Program-made: the position numbers and the translations under genes
Notes under the pieces: model-generated
The model's input: the letters and a program-made list of their open reading frames with translations, nothing else
Told to the model about the DNA's origin: nothing
Database searches by the model: none
Source: an uncultured Methylococcaceae bacterium
GTDB taxonomy: Bacteria; Pseudomonadota; Gammaproteobacteria; Methylococcales; Methylococcaceae
DNA: 7,501 nt
Assembly: GCA_903910005.1 (NCBI GenBank)
Contig: CAIVXW010000039.1
Location: 1 to 7,501 of the forward strand
Direction: 5' to 3'
Part shown: positions 1-7,420 of the stretch, piece by piece
How positions within the stretch are numbered: position 1 is the first letter of the stretch
How the letters are laid out: every line of letters begins with the position of its first letter

Positions 1-470
<470 letters not shown>

Positions 471-479
471 CGGGGGTGG

Positions 480-541
480 GGGTGAGTGGGGAAAGCAGAA
501 TGCGGAATGCAATCGTGTTCGGTAACCTGCACCCCTCATCC
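480..541. terminator. Possible imperfect bidirectional terminator hairpin
   Basis: The gap between the convergent genes fumC and ubiA can fold. The arm at 480-490 (GGGTGAGTGGG) pairs with 532-541 (CCCCTCATCC), with one bulged T and one G-T wobble, giving about 10 pairs. An inner stem pairs GCAG (495-498) with CTGC (527-530). No T-run follows the outer stem on either strand, so it does not look like a classical intrinsic terminator. The right arm is partly made of the heptamer repeat. The rest of the gap holds two imperfect 7-mers, gcagaat and gcggaat, at 495-508, and nothing else I recognise. Confidence 0.22.
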
Positions 542-560
542 CTCATCCCTCATCCCTCAT
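533..560 (-). repeat. Heptamer tandem repeat, 4 perfect copies (CCCTCAT / ATGAGGG)
   Basis: Four uninterrupted copies of CCCTCAT lie at 533-539, 540-546, 547-553 and 554-560 on the + strand (ATGAGGG on the - strand). The copy at 554-560 contains the TGA stop codon of ubiA (557-559), so the array begins at the very end of that gene. Because the unit is 7 bp and holds ATGA, the array places ATG and TGA triplets in all three - strand frames. Short heptameric tandem repeats (STRR-type) are known in cyanobacterial and some proteobacterial intergenic DNA. Their function here is unknown. Confidence 0.9.
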
Positions 561-1438
561 CGCAGTGAATAACTCAGCAGGATTCCGGTAAAAATAAACA
601 GGCCGAAGGGGTGGTTGGCCAGAAATGCCTGAAAGCAGGCGGTAGCGGTGCGGTGACGAATCAGCCATTGCTGGTACAGTGCGGATAGACCGGCGGCTAC
701 CAGGCTGATCTGATAGGGTAACCCCAGACCGGCATGCTGGCCGACAGTCCACAACACCAGCAACAATCCGGTCTGCAACAGGCCAATCATCAGTCTGTCC
801 CATTGCCCGAACAGGAGGGCGGTTGATTTGACGCCCAGGGCGCGGTCGTCTTCACGGTCGACCATGGCGTACTGGGTGTCGTACACCAGAGCCCACAGGA
901 TTGCAGCCAGGTAGAGTTCCCAGGCTACCAGGGGGACGCTGCCGGTTTCCGCCGCGAATGCCATCGGTACTGCCCAGCCGAACGCCATGCCGAGGTATGC
1001 CTGCGGCCAGTGGGTGTATCGCTTCATGAAGGGATAGGATGCAGCCAGAAACGCCGCCGGCAGCGACAGCCAGCGGGTCAGTACATTGGCCTGAAATACC
1101 AGCAGCAAGGCCACCAGGCACAGGGCCACGAACAGGTAGAGGGCTTCACGCGGTTTGACCTGCCCGGCGGCAATGGGACGCTGGCGGGTTCGTTCGACAT
1201 GCGGGTCGACGTCGCGGTCGGCATAATCATTGATGACACAACCGGCTGAACGCATCAGGACGGTTCCCAGCAGGATGATCAGGAATACATCCCCGTGGGG
1301 CTGCCCCTGTCCCGCGATCCAAAGCCCCCACAGGCCAGGCCACAGCAACAGGTAGATGCCGATGGGTTTGTCGAGGCGCAACAGGCGGTAATACGCCGCC
1401 ACCTTGCCGTGTTCTGCGAAGATATCTGCCAGTTTCAT
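557..1438 (-). CDS. ubiA: 4-hydroxybenzoate octaprenyltransferase UbiA
   Basis: UbiA attaches a polyprenyl chain to 4-hydroxybenzoate, the first membrane step of ubiquinone synthesis. It is an integral inner-membrane prenyltransferase of 293 residues here, against 290 in E. coli. The first Asp-rich motif, NDYADRDVD, is at residues 70-78 and is followed by the family's RTRQRPIAAG-like stretch. The second, YDTQYAMVDREDD, is at 186-198 and is followed by GVKSTALLFGQ; both match E. coli UbiA closely. Several hydrophobic helices fill the rest, for example about 50-66, 101-118, 124-136, 172-186 and 216-233. The start is the ATG at 1438, preceded by AGGA six bases upstream, and MKLADIFAEHGK fits the family N-terminus. 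The frame stays open upstream to an ATG at 1603, but those 55 extra residues come from a frameshifted HTH fragment and do not belong to UbiA. The TGA stop lies inside a heptamer repeat. Confidence 0.95.
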   Translation of the reverse strand: MKLADIFAEHGKVAAYYRLLRLDKPIGIYLLLWPGLWGLWIAGQGQPHGDVFLIILLGTVLMRSAGCVINDYADRDVDPHVERTRQRPIAAGQVKPREALYLFVALCLVALLLVFQANVLTRWLSLPAAFLAASYPFMKRYTHWPQAYLGMAFGWAVPMAFAAETGSVPLVAWELYLAAILWALVYDTQYAMVDREDDRALGVKSTALLFGQWDRLMIGLLQTGLLLVLWTVGQHAGLGLPYQISLVAAGLSALYQQWLIRHRTATACFQAFLANHPFGLFIFTGILLSYSLR

Positions 1439-1603
1439 GGGGAATCCTGTTGTCGGGTATCGAGTTTGAGGCCGTATTTTTTGACCCGGTAACGCATGGT
1501 TGCGCGGGTCGTTCCCGGAAGCCCGGGCCGCAGCGGCTACATTGCCATCGAGCCGGTTCAGGGTGGTTTCAATGATGTAACGATCCATGTCATCCAGTGC
1601 CAT
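1435..1603 (-). pseudogene. Fis/NtrC-type helix-turn-helix fragment with a frameshift
   Basis: From the ATG at 1603 the - strand reads MALDDMDRYIIETTLNRLDG and then NVAAAARASG, the start of a Fis-type HTH as found at the C-terminus of NtrC-family regulators. After that glycine the frame loses similarity. If one G of the GGG at 1514-1516 is skipped, the next frame reads TTRATMRYRVKKYGLKLD and ends DTRQQDSP with TGA at 1437-1435. That is the expected recognition helix and tail, so the domain is complete apart from a single-base shift. The repaired protein would be about 55 residues from this ATG. In-frame residues upstream of the ATG (IPLDGS, after the DUF3240 stop at 1639-1637) resemble the linker preceding such domains, so it may be the 3' remnant of a larger regulator. 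Its stop overlaps the ubiA start as ATGA. A real mutation, a sequencing error in a G-run, or less likely a programmed shift are all possible. Confidence 0.75.
1445..1448 (-). promoter_or_regulatory. Ribosome binding site deciding the ubiA start
   Basis: AGGA on the - strand is six bases before the ATG at 1438. It supports that start over the in-frame ATG at 1603, whose upstream context (CTGGACGGCAGC) is only weakly Shine-Dalgarno-like. Confidence 0.6.
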
Positions 1604-1636
1604 GCTGCCGTCCAGGGGAATGGCGAGCAGGACTCG

Positions 1637-1939
1637 TCATACGTGCCCCCATTCCTGCAGGGGAACGATCCAGTAGTGCAGACCGGCTCCCTGAAAATCT
1701 GCCCTGAGTTGTTGTACCAATGCGTCAGCCCGGGTTGCCGGGAGGTGAATCTCGAAGCGAATCTGCTGGCGGCGGCCACTGACCTGTTCGGCCAGGCTGA
1801 GTCCCTGGTGGCGACTGGAATGACCCCTGACCGGCACGCTGCTGAAGCCGTATTCCGCCTCGATTTCCAGCAGCCAGTCCACCAGGGTTTCCTCCATGGC
1901 CGGAGGAACCAGCAGGGTCAGCAATACGGTAGGGTTCAT
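1637..1939 (-). CDS. DUF3240 family protein associated with metal efflux
   Basis: This is a 100-residue soluble protein without signal peptide or membrane segment. Recognisable DUF3240 features are the N-terminal beta-strand-like LLTLLVPPAMEETLVDWLL (about 6-24), the VRGHSSRHQGLSLAEQVSGR stretch (about 37-56), and the C-terminal GLHYWIVPLQEWG (about 86-98). The family is of unknown function, is small and is usually encoded beside CzcCBA-type pumps. From memory it belongs to the PII/GlnB-like fold group, which would suit a small-ligand or metal-sensing role; that part is inference. His40, His44 and His88 are possible metal ligands. The start ATG overlaps the pump's stop (ATGA, 1936-1939), with GGAG (1947-1950) seven bases upstream, so it is probably translationally coupled to the pump. 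Confidence 0.85.
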   Translation of the reverse strand: MNPTVLLTLLVPPAMEETLVDWLLEIEAEYGFSSVPVRGHSSRHQGLSLAEQVSGRRQQIRFEIHLPATRADALVQQLRADFQGAGLHYWIVPLQEWGHV

Positions 1940-4900
1940 GGCTGTTCTCCCGGGCGTTCGCCGTAACGCTGATACAAAATGGGCAGCAGGATCAGGGTCA
2001 GCAGGGTGGAAGTGATGAGGCCGCCAATTACCACGATTGCCAGGGGCCGCTGGATTTCCGAACCGGGTCCGCTCGCATACAGCAGCGGCATGAGGCCCAG
2101 TGCCGCAATGCTGGCCGTCATCAGTACAGGTCTCAGTCGACGTGTGGCCCCGACCCGCACCACTGTTTCCAGCGGCATGCCCCGCGCCCGTAACTGATTG
2201 AAATACGATACCATCACCACCCCGTTCAGCACGGCAATGCCCAGCAGGGCAATAAAGCCGACCGAGGCCGGTACCGACAGGTATTCGCCCGACAGCCACA
2301 GCGCGAACACCCCGCCGATCAGGGCCAGCGGGATGTTGGACAATACCAGCATTGCCTGACGGATGCGCCCGAATGTGGTGAACAGCAGCAGGAAAATCAG
2401 CCCGAGGGAAACCGGAATGACCAGGGCCAACCGGGCCGCTGCCCGTTGCTGGTTCTCGAACTGCCCCCCCCATTCCAGAAAATACCCCTGCGGCAAGCTC
2501 ACCTGTTCGGCCACCCGCTGCCGGGCCTCCGCCACAAAACCAACCAGATCACGTCCCTCCACGTTGGTGCGTATCACCGCGTACCGCTGGGCCTTTTCAC
2601 GGGCGATGGCCACTACGCCCTCCACCCGTTCAATGGCGGCAATGCCGCGCAACGGCACCCTGGAACCATCAGGCAGGCTCACCTGCAAGCTGGCCAGTTC
2701 ATCGGCGGCACCGCTTCCCCTGAGCAACAGGGGAGTTCGCTGGATGCCCTCCTGCACCACGCCCAGTTTCAGTCCTTCCAACTGGATGCGGAGCAGGTCG
2801 CCCAATTGATCGGTGTTCAGTCCCAGTCGACCGGCTGCCAGCCGATCCGGTTTGATTACGAGGTATTGCATGCCCTCATTACGCAGGGTAAAGACATCGG
2901 TGGCACCGGGAACCTGACCCACGACGCTGGCGATGGTCTCGGCGGTGGCATTGAGTACGTTCAGATCAGGCCCGTACAGTTTGATGGCTACATCGCCACG
3001 TACCCCGGTCAGCATCTCGGTAACCCGCATCTGGATCGGCTGGGTGAAGCCATAGGCAAGCCCGGGAAGGGTGGCCAGCACCGTACGAATGGCCTCGATC
3101 AATTCTTCCCGGGTTTTCATCCGCCATTCGGACGGGGGTTTGAGTACCATGAAGTTGTCGGTTTCGTTGAGTCCCATGGGATCCAGGCCAATTTCATCGG
3201 CCCCGACCCGGGATACCATGCGGGTGACTTCCGGCACATGTTCCAGGATGGCGGACTGAATTTTGAGATCCAGTGCCACCGATTGCCGTAGCGTGATCGA
3301 AGGCAGTTTTTCGGTCTGAATGATGATGTCGCCCTCATCCAGGGTTGGCATGAAGGTTTTGCCAATCTGGCTGTAGGCACCTGCCGTCACAACCAATAGC
3401 CCCAACGCCGCCAGGATGACCGGACGGGGATGGGCCAGACCGGCCTCCAGCAGGGGCAGGTAGAGTTGACGCAAACGCGATGGCAGCCAGGGTTCGTGGT
3501 GGGCGGAAGAACCCAACAGGAAGGACGCCAGAACCGGGATGACCGTCAGCGACAGCAGCAGCGAACCGCCCAGGGCATAAACGATGGTGAGGGCCACCGG
3601 CGAGAACAGCTTGCCTTCCAGTCCCTGCAGGGTCAGCAGTGGCAAAAATACGATAATGATGATGAGGATGCCGGAGGTGACCGGTACCGCCACTTCCCGC
3701 ACGGCCCGGTAGATCAGGTGCAAACGGGGCAGTTTGCGTCCCCGGGCCGGATCAGACAGACAGGTGGCCACGTTTTCCACCACGACTACGGCGGAGTCCA
3801 CCAGCATGCCGATGGCAATGGCCAGCCCTCCCAGACTCATCAGATTGGCGGACAGGCCGGTCAGGCCCATCATCAGGAAGGTCAACAGGGCTGCCAGTGG
3901 CAGAATGCAGGCCACCGTGAGGGCGGCCCTGATATCACCCAGAAACAAAACCAGCAACACCAGCACCAGCAGGGTTGCTTCGATCAGTGCCTTGACCACG
4001 GTATGCACCGCCCGTTCGATCAAATCTCCCCGGTTATAAAACACCCTGATTTCGACCCCCGGCGGCAAAGCCGGACGCAGTTGATCCAGGCGGGCTTCCA
4101 CGCCCTGCACCACCTTGCTGGCATTGGCTCCGCGCAGGCTCAGTACCAGACCCTCGGTGACTTCCTCCCGGCCATTCTGGCTGACGGCACCGTAACGGGT
4201 CAGCATGCCTGTCCGCACCTGGGCGACATCGCCCAGGGTGATGGCGGTTCCGTTACGGCGGGCCACTACCAAAGCCCTGATGTCCTCCAGCGAAACCAGG
4301 CGTCCTTCCGCCCTGACCAGCAGGGCTTCCTCGCCCAGATCCAGGCGACCGGCTCCGTCATTGCGGTTGTTGGCAAGCAGAGCCTGACGAATATCATCGA
4401 CCGTCACCGAACGGGCCAGCAGTCTGGCATTGTCGGGAATGACTTCAAAACTTCTGACTTCGCCGCCCAGCACATTCACATCGGCCACCCCGGGAACATT
4501 GCGCAGGGCCGGTCGGATCACCCAGTCCAGCAGATTGCGCCGTTCCATCAGGCTGAGGTCGCCCCCTTCCAGGGTGAACATGAACAGTTCCCCCAGTGGC
4601 GTGGTCATGGGGGCAATCCCGCCTTCAATGGTCGCAGGCAAACTGGCCCAGACCCCGTTGATGCGTTCGGCAACCTGCTGTCTGGCCCAATAGATGTCGG
4701 TACCTTCCTCAAAATCCAGGGTAATGTCAGTCAGGGCGTACTTGGCAATGGAACGCAGCATGGTCTGACGCGGAATCCCCAGCAGTTCGACCTCAACCGG
4801 GGTGGTGATGCGGGACTCCACCTCCTCGGGCGTCATGCCCGGTGCCTTGATGATGATCTTGACCTGGGTGGGTGATACATCGGGAAAGGCATCAATCGGC

Positions 4901-5004
4901 AGGTTGATGGCGGCGTGGTAACCGGCGACCGCCAGCATCAGGGCGATCAGCAGGGCGAAAACCCGCTGAGTCAGGGCAAACTGGATAAGTGCTCCCAACA
5001 TCAT
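1936..5004 (-). CDS. czcA: Heavy-metal efflux RND transporter, CzcA/CusA family
   Basis: This is the proton-driven inner-membrane pump of a tripartite efflux complex, 1022 residues and full length for the family. It has the RND layout: TM1 (about 14-33), a periplasmic porter loop (34-335), TM2-6 (about 338-496), TM7 (about 526-545), a second porter loop (546-855) and TM8-12 (about 857-1010). The HME-RND hallmark NLPIDAFPDVSPTQV is at 34-48. The TM4 proton-relay motif reads AIGMLVDSAVVVVEN (397-411): Asp403 and Glu410 are kept, but Ala397 stands where CzcA has its first aspartate. By my hand alignment the CusA methionine triad positions are Glu614, Glu663 and Leu729, which argues against Cu/Ag export; GVRGDVAIKLYG (667-678) is CzcA-like. 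The exported ion is unresolved among Zn, Co, Ni and Cd. The start overlaps the adaptor's stop (ATGA, 5001-5004). A second ATG follows at once and is better spaced from the AGGA, so either may be used. Confidence 0.92.
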   Translation of the reverse strand: MMLGALIQFALTQRVFALLIALMLAVAGYHAAINLPIDAFPDVSPTQVKIIIKAPGMTPEEVESRITTPVEVELLGIPRQTMLRSIAKYALTDITLDFEEGTDIYWARQQVAERINGVWASLPATIEGGIAPMTTPLGELFMFTLEGGDLSLMERRNLLDWVIRPALRNVPGVADVNVLGGEVRSFEVIPDNARLLARSVTVDDIRQALLANNRNDGAGRLDLGEEALLVRAEGRLVSLEDIRALVVARRNGTAITLGDVAQVRTGMLTRYGAVSQNGREEVTEGLVLSLRGANASKVVQGVEARLDQLRPALPPGVEIRVFYNRGDLIERAVHTVVKALIEATLLVLVLLVLFLGDIRAALTVACILPLAALLTFLMMGLTGLSANLMSLGGLAIAIGMLVDSAVVVVENVATCLSDPARGRKLPRLHLIYRAVREVAVPVTSGILIIIIVFLPLLTLQGLEGKLFSPVALTIVYALGGSLLLSLTVIPVLASFLLGSSAHHEPWLPSRLRQLYLPLLEAGLAHPRPVILAALGLLVVTAGAYSQIGKTFMPTLDEGDIIIQTEKLPSITLRQSVALDLKIQSAILEHVPEVTRMVSRVGADEIGLDPMGLNETDNFMVLKPPSEWRMKTREELIEAIRTVLATLPGLAYGFTQPIQMRVTEMLTGVRGDVAIKLYGPDLNVLNATAETIASVVGQVPGATDVFTLRNEGMQYLVIKPDRLAAGRLGLNTDQLGDLLRIQLEGLKLGVVQEGIQRTPLLLRGSGAADELASLQVSLPDGSRVPLRGIAAIERVEGVVAIAREKAQRYAVIRTNVEGRDLVGFVAEARQRVAEQVSLPQGYFLEWGGQFENQQRAAARLALVIPVSLGLIFLLLFTTFGRIRQAMLVLSNIPLALIGGVFALWLSGEYLSVPASVGFIALLGIAVLNGVVMVSYFNQLRARGMPLETVVRVGATRRLRPVLMTASIAALGLMPLLYASGPGSEIQRPLAIVVIGGLITSTLLTLILLPILYQRYGERPGEQP

Positions 5005-6104
5005 TTTTCCTCGCCGGTTTCCAGCCAGGCTGCCTTGAGTGCGGCCACGCCTGCTACAACCACCGATTCTCCCCCGCTCAGGCCGTGGTGGATCACCACC
5101 CGGTGTGGCTCCTCGCCGACCACCGCCACCGCTCTGGCTTCATAGCCCGCCGGGGTTTTCACGAACACATACCGGGTGGATTCATGGGTAAACAGTGCTG
5201 CCAGCGGCAAACTGAACAGCCGCTCCCGGCTGTTGTGCAGCAGTCGCACATTGACGTTCATGCCGGGACGCAGATTCGGGTTACCCTGTTCCAGTACCGC
5301 TCTGACCAGAACGGTCTGGCTGTCGCTGTCAATCACCTGACCCACCTGGATGATGCGGGCGGTTGCCTCGGGGTTTTCAAGCTGAATCCGGTCGCCCCGG
5401 GCCATCTCGCCCAGCCGTTCCTGGGGAACGCTGACATCCAGCCACAGGGTACTCAGGTTTGCAACCCGGAACAGTGGAGCCAGCAGTTCTACCCGCTGAC
5501 CGGTCACGACCTGGCGTTCCAGTACCACACCGGTGAGGGGGGAGCGTACCGTCCAGCGGCTGTCCAGGCGGTGATCGGACTCCAGCCGGTTGACCTCAGC
5601 CAGGGTTAAGCCGCTGGCGATCAATGTCTGGCGGGCCATTTCGAGAGCGGCCCCGGCCTTTTGCTGCTGGCTTTGGGTCTCCAGCCAGCGCATGCGGGCA
5701 ATCAGTCCTTCAGCCAGCAGAACCCGATCCCGTTCCAGCCGGGCGCGGGACAGGCCGAATTCGCTGGCGGCATCCAGCAGGGTTCGCTCCAGTTCCAGCA
5801 GGGAGGGGCTTTGCAATACCGCCATGATGTCGCCTTTTGTGACCGGACTACCCGGCGACACGGCGAGCGTTTCAACCAGCCCGGCCTGGCGGGCACTGAC
5901 CAGGTATTCATTGTCAGGCGGCAACACCACCTGAGCCGGCGCCCGTCCCAGGGGGTGGTTGTCCACCGGTTGCGGCTGGTTGAGGCGAACGCCAAGATGC
6001 CCGGCCTGTTCGTCGCTGACGGTCAGCAGCGAAGTGGCAGCGAAAGCCGATCCACCGACCGTTGAGACCACTACCAAAAGCAGTGTCAGAATGTTGTTCA
6101 TCAT
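5001..6104 (-). CDS. czcB: Efflux RND periplasmic adaptor (membrane fusion protein), CzcB/CusB type
   Basis: This periplasmic adaptor links the RND pump to the outer-membrane channel; 367 residues. A signal peptide (1-22, hydrophobic LTLLLVVVSTVGG, cleavage after AFA) is followed by the adaptor domains in order. The first lipoyl half is about 66-101 (LVETLAVSPGSPVTKGD). A short alpha-hairpin is about 102-165, the second lipoyl half about 184-217 (RSPLTGVVLERQVVTGQRV), and the beta-barrel about 220-290 including NPNLRPGMNVNV. The membrane-proximal domain spans about 295-360. It is shorter than CzcB of Cupriavidus (about 520) and has neither a His-rich N-terminal extension nor the N-terminal methionine cluster by which CusB binds Cu/Ag. 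The start at 6104 overlaps the stop of the upstream channel gene (ATGA), with GGAG seven bases before it. It is the middle gene of the CzcC-CzcB-CzcA order. Confidence 0.9.
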   Translation of the reverse strand: MMNNILTLLLVVVSTVGGSAFAATSLLTVSDEQAGHLGVRLNQPQPVDNHPLGRAPAQVVLPPDNEYLVSARQAGLVETLAVSPGSPVTKGDIMAVLQSPSLLELERTLLDAASEFGLSRARLERDRVLLAEGLIARMRWLETQSQQQKAGAALEMARQTLIASGLTLAEVNRLESDHRLDSRWTVRSPLTGVVLERQVVTGQRVELLAPLFRVANLSTLWLDVSVPQERLGEMARGDRIQLENPEATARIIQVGQVIDSDSQTVLVRAVLEQGNPNLRPGMNVNVRLLHNSRERLFSLPLAALFTHESTRYVFVKTPAGYEARAVAVVGEEPHRVVIHHGLSGGESVVVAGVAALKAAWLETGEEK

Positions 6105-7351
6105 GGAGTAACTCCGATAACCTGATTGCGAACGGCGATGTCACGCTGAACCCGGATGCGCCATTCGGCGGCGTCGCGGATGGCAGCTTCGGCACTGGCG
6201 GTAATGCGGAGATAGTCAATAAGCGATATTTCACCGGCTTCAAAGGCCAGACGATTCATTCTGAGCTGGGTTTCGGCAATCGTCTTGCGCTGACCGGCGA
6301 CATCCAGCGCGGCCTGATCCACCGCCAGGTCATGATCCGCCTCATGCAGGGCTTTTTCCAGTTGACGCACCAGATTTTCCCGCTGGGCAATGGCCCGGTT
6401 CAGGGCCAGGCTGGCCTCCGCCACAAACGGGCCGTTGTAGGACTCCCCGCCAATCGGAACCTGCAATACCAGATTGGTTTCGGTGCCAAAAGCGTCGCGC
6501 CGGGTGGCGCGGTCGTGCTGGGTGCCCAGCAAAATGGTGGGTTGATTGCCCTGTTTGGATAGCCGTACGTAATCGACCTCGGCCTGTGCCCGTTCAATCA
6601 GGCCATTGGCGGAAGCCAGGGCCGGATGCGAGGTTTCAATGGCCTGACCGGGATGGAGGTTTTCCTCAAAGCCTGTCGGCAACCGATTCAGCCGGGTCAG
6701 GTTGCTGTACGCCTTGCGGGCGTGCATGACCTCCGCCTCGGCCTGGATCAGGGCAGTTTTCTTTTCAAGCTGATCGGCTTCTGCCAGCAACAGATCCGTG
6801 CGGGCCAGATCACCCAGTTCAACCCGACGCCGCACCACGTCAGTCAGACGGTTGGCAACTTCATGGATTTTTTGGGCCAACTCGTGGTGATTCTCCATCA
6901 GCCGGATTGTCCACAGGGCATCACGTACCTGGCCGGCCACTTCATGTCGCAATGCCTGGCGGAACAGCGCGGTGTTACGGCGGGCTTCAGTGGCCACCGC
7001 ACCGCTGGCCTTGCGTTGATCCCACATCCATACCGGAATCTGATAACCGGTTTGCACTTCCACCCGCCCCCGGCTATCAAAGGTGCGGTCGTCAATCCAT
7101 TGCAGGTAAAGCATGGGATAGCCGGCAATCCAGTTGGCCGTGCGACGCTCCAGGGCGCGGGCCTCTTCCTCATAGGCCGCCACGATTAGCCGATCCGGGT
7201 ATTTTTCAAAGGTGGCTTCCACCACCTGGCTGAGGGTCAGGTTGTTATCGGCGACCAGATCGTCGTGGTGATCGACCACCGGCTCGGCGGCACTGGCTGC
7301 AAGGGAACCTGCCAGGCACAGGGCCCATAGTCCGTTCAGAAGGAAATTCAT
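6101..7351 (-). CDS. czcC: Outer-membrane factor of the metal efflux pump, TolC/CzcC family
   Basis: This is the outer-membrane channel subunit that carries exported metal out of the cell; 416 residues, a normal length for CzcC. A signal peptide (1-21, core LWALCLAGSLAAS, predicted cleavage after ASA) precedes the mature protein. Cys12 is not in a proper lipobox, so it is probably not a lipoprotein. The two internal TolC-family repeats are visible through their equivalent motifs, RVELGDLARTDLLLAEA (176-192) and FEAGEISLIDYLRITASA (370-387), each at the end of a long helical stretch rich in Ala, Glu, Gln and Arg. The early mature region carries a DHHDD (27-31) that could bind metal. It is the first gene of the run. 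The leader just before ATG is CCTCCCCCC with no Shine-Dalgarno match; an in-frame TAA at 7394-7396 rules out a longer start. Assignment to a metal system rests mainly on its partners. Confidence 0.88.
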   Translation of the reverse strand: MNFLLNGLWALCLAGSLAASAAEPVVDHHDDLVADNNLTLSQVVEATFEKYPDRLIVAAYEEEARALERRTANWIAGYPMLYLQWIDDRTFDSRGRVEVQTGYQIPVWMWDQRKASGAVATEARRNTALFRQALRHEVAGQVRDALWTIRLMENHHELAQKIHEVANRLTDVVRRRVELGDLARTDLLLAEADQLEKKTALIQAEAEVMHARKAYSNLTRLNRLPTGFEENLHPGQAIETSHPALASANGLIERAQAEVDYVRLSKQGNQPTILLGTQHDRATRRDAFGTETNLVLQVPIGGESYNGPFVAEASLALNRAIAQRENLVRQLEKALHEADHDLAVDQAALDVAGQRKTIAETQLRMNRLAFEAGEISLIDYLRITASAEAAIRDAAEWRIRVQRDIAVRNQVIGVTP

Positions 7352-7390
7352 GGGGGGAGGTATCCGGCGTTGAGTGGCAGAGAGGAGAGT

Positions 7391-7420
7391 ATTTTAGCCT
7401 GAATTCGGGACAAGGGTCAG
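7391..7420 (-). promoter_or_regulatory. Candidate sigma-70 promoter of the efflux run
   Basis: On the - strand, CTGACC (7415-7420, 4 of 6 matches to TTGACA) is separated by 18 bp from TAAAAT (7391-7396, 5 of 6 matches to TATAAT). Transcription would start about 30-35 bases before the czcC-like ATG. It is the only good match I found in the upstream gap. Confidence 0.45.

Noticed and set aside
533..560. CRISPR-like array
   Set aside because: The units are 7 bp, directly adjacent and without spacers, so this is a simple tandem repeat.
1503..1525. Programmed ribosomal frameshifting in the HTH fragment
   Set aside because: No slippery heptamer, prfB-like stop context or obvious stimulatory stem is visible around GGGAAC. 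A simple indel or sequencing error is the simpler reading.
1590..1640. A 16-codon frame starting at the ATG that overlaps the DUF3240 stop
   Set aside because: It has no recognisable content (MTSPARHSPGRQHGTG) and is in the third frame relative to both HTH halves, so it does not restore the HTH protein.
1637..2473. A 278-residue - strand frame ending with the DUF3240 protein
   Set aside because: Everything before the ATG at 1939 is an out-of-frame reading of the RND 3' end. The DUF3240 homology begins at MNPTVLL, which has its own GGAG site.
3430..4875. A 481-residue open frame on the + strand opposite the RND gene
   Set aside because: It is very rich in Gln, His and Gly, as expected from reading Leu (CTG) and Val (GTG) codons of a membrane protein in antisense. 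It matches no family I know and lies wholly inside a clear RND gene.
1936..5004. Drug-type (AcrB/HAE) RND pump
   Set aside because: The NLPIDAFPDVSPTQV start, the TM4 motif, the CzcC-CzcB-CzcA gene order and the DUF3240 neighbour all point to the heavy-metal HME-RND group.
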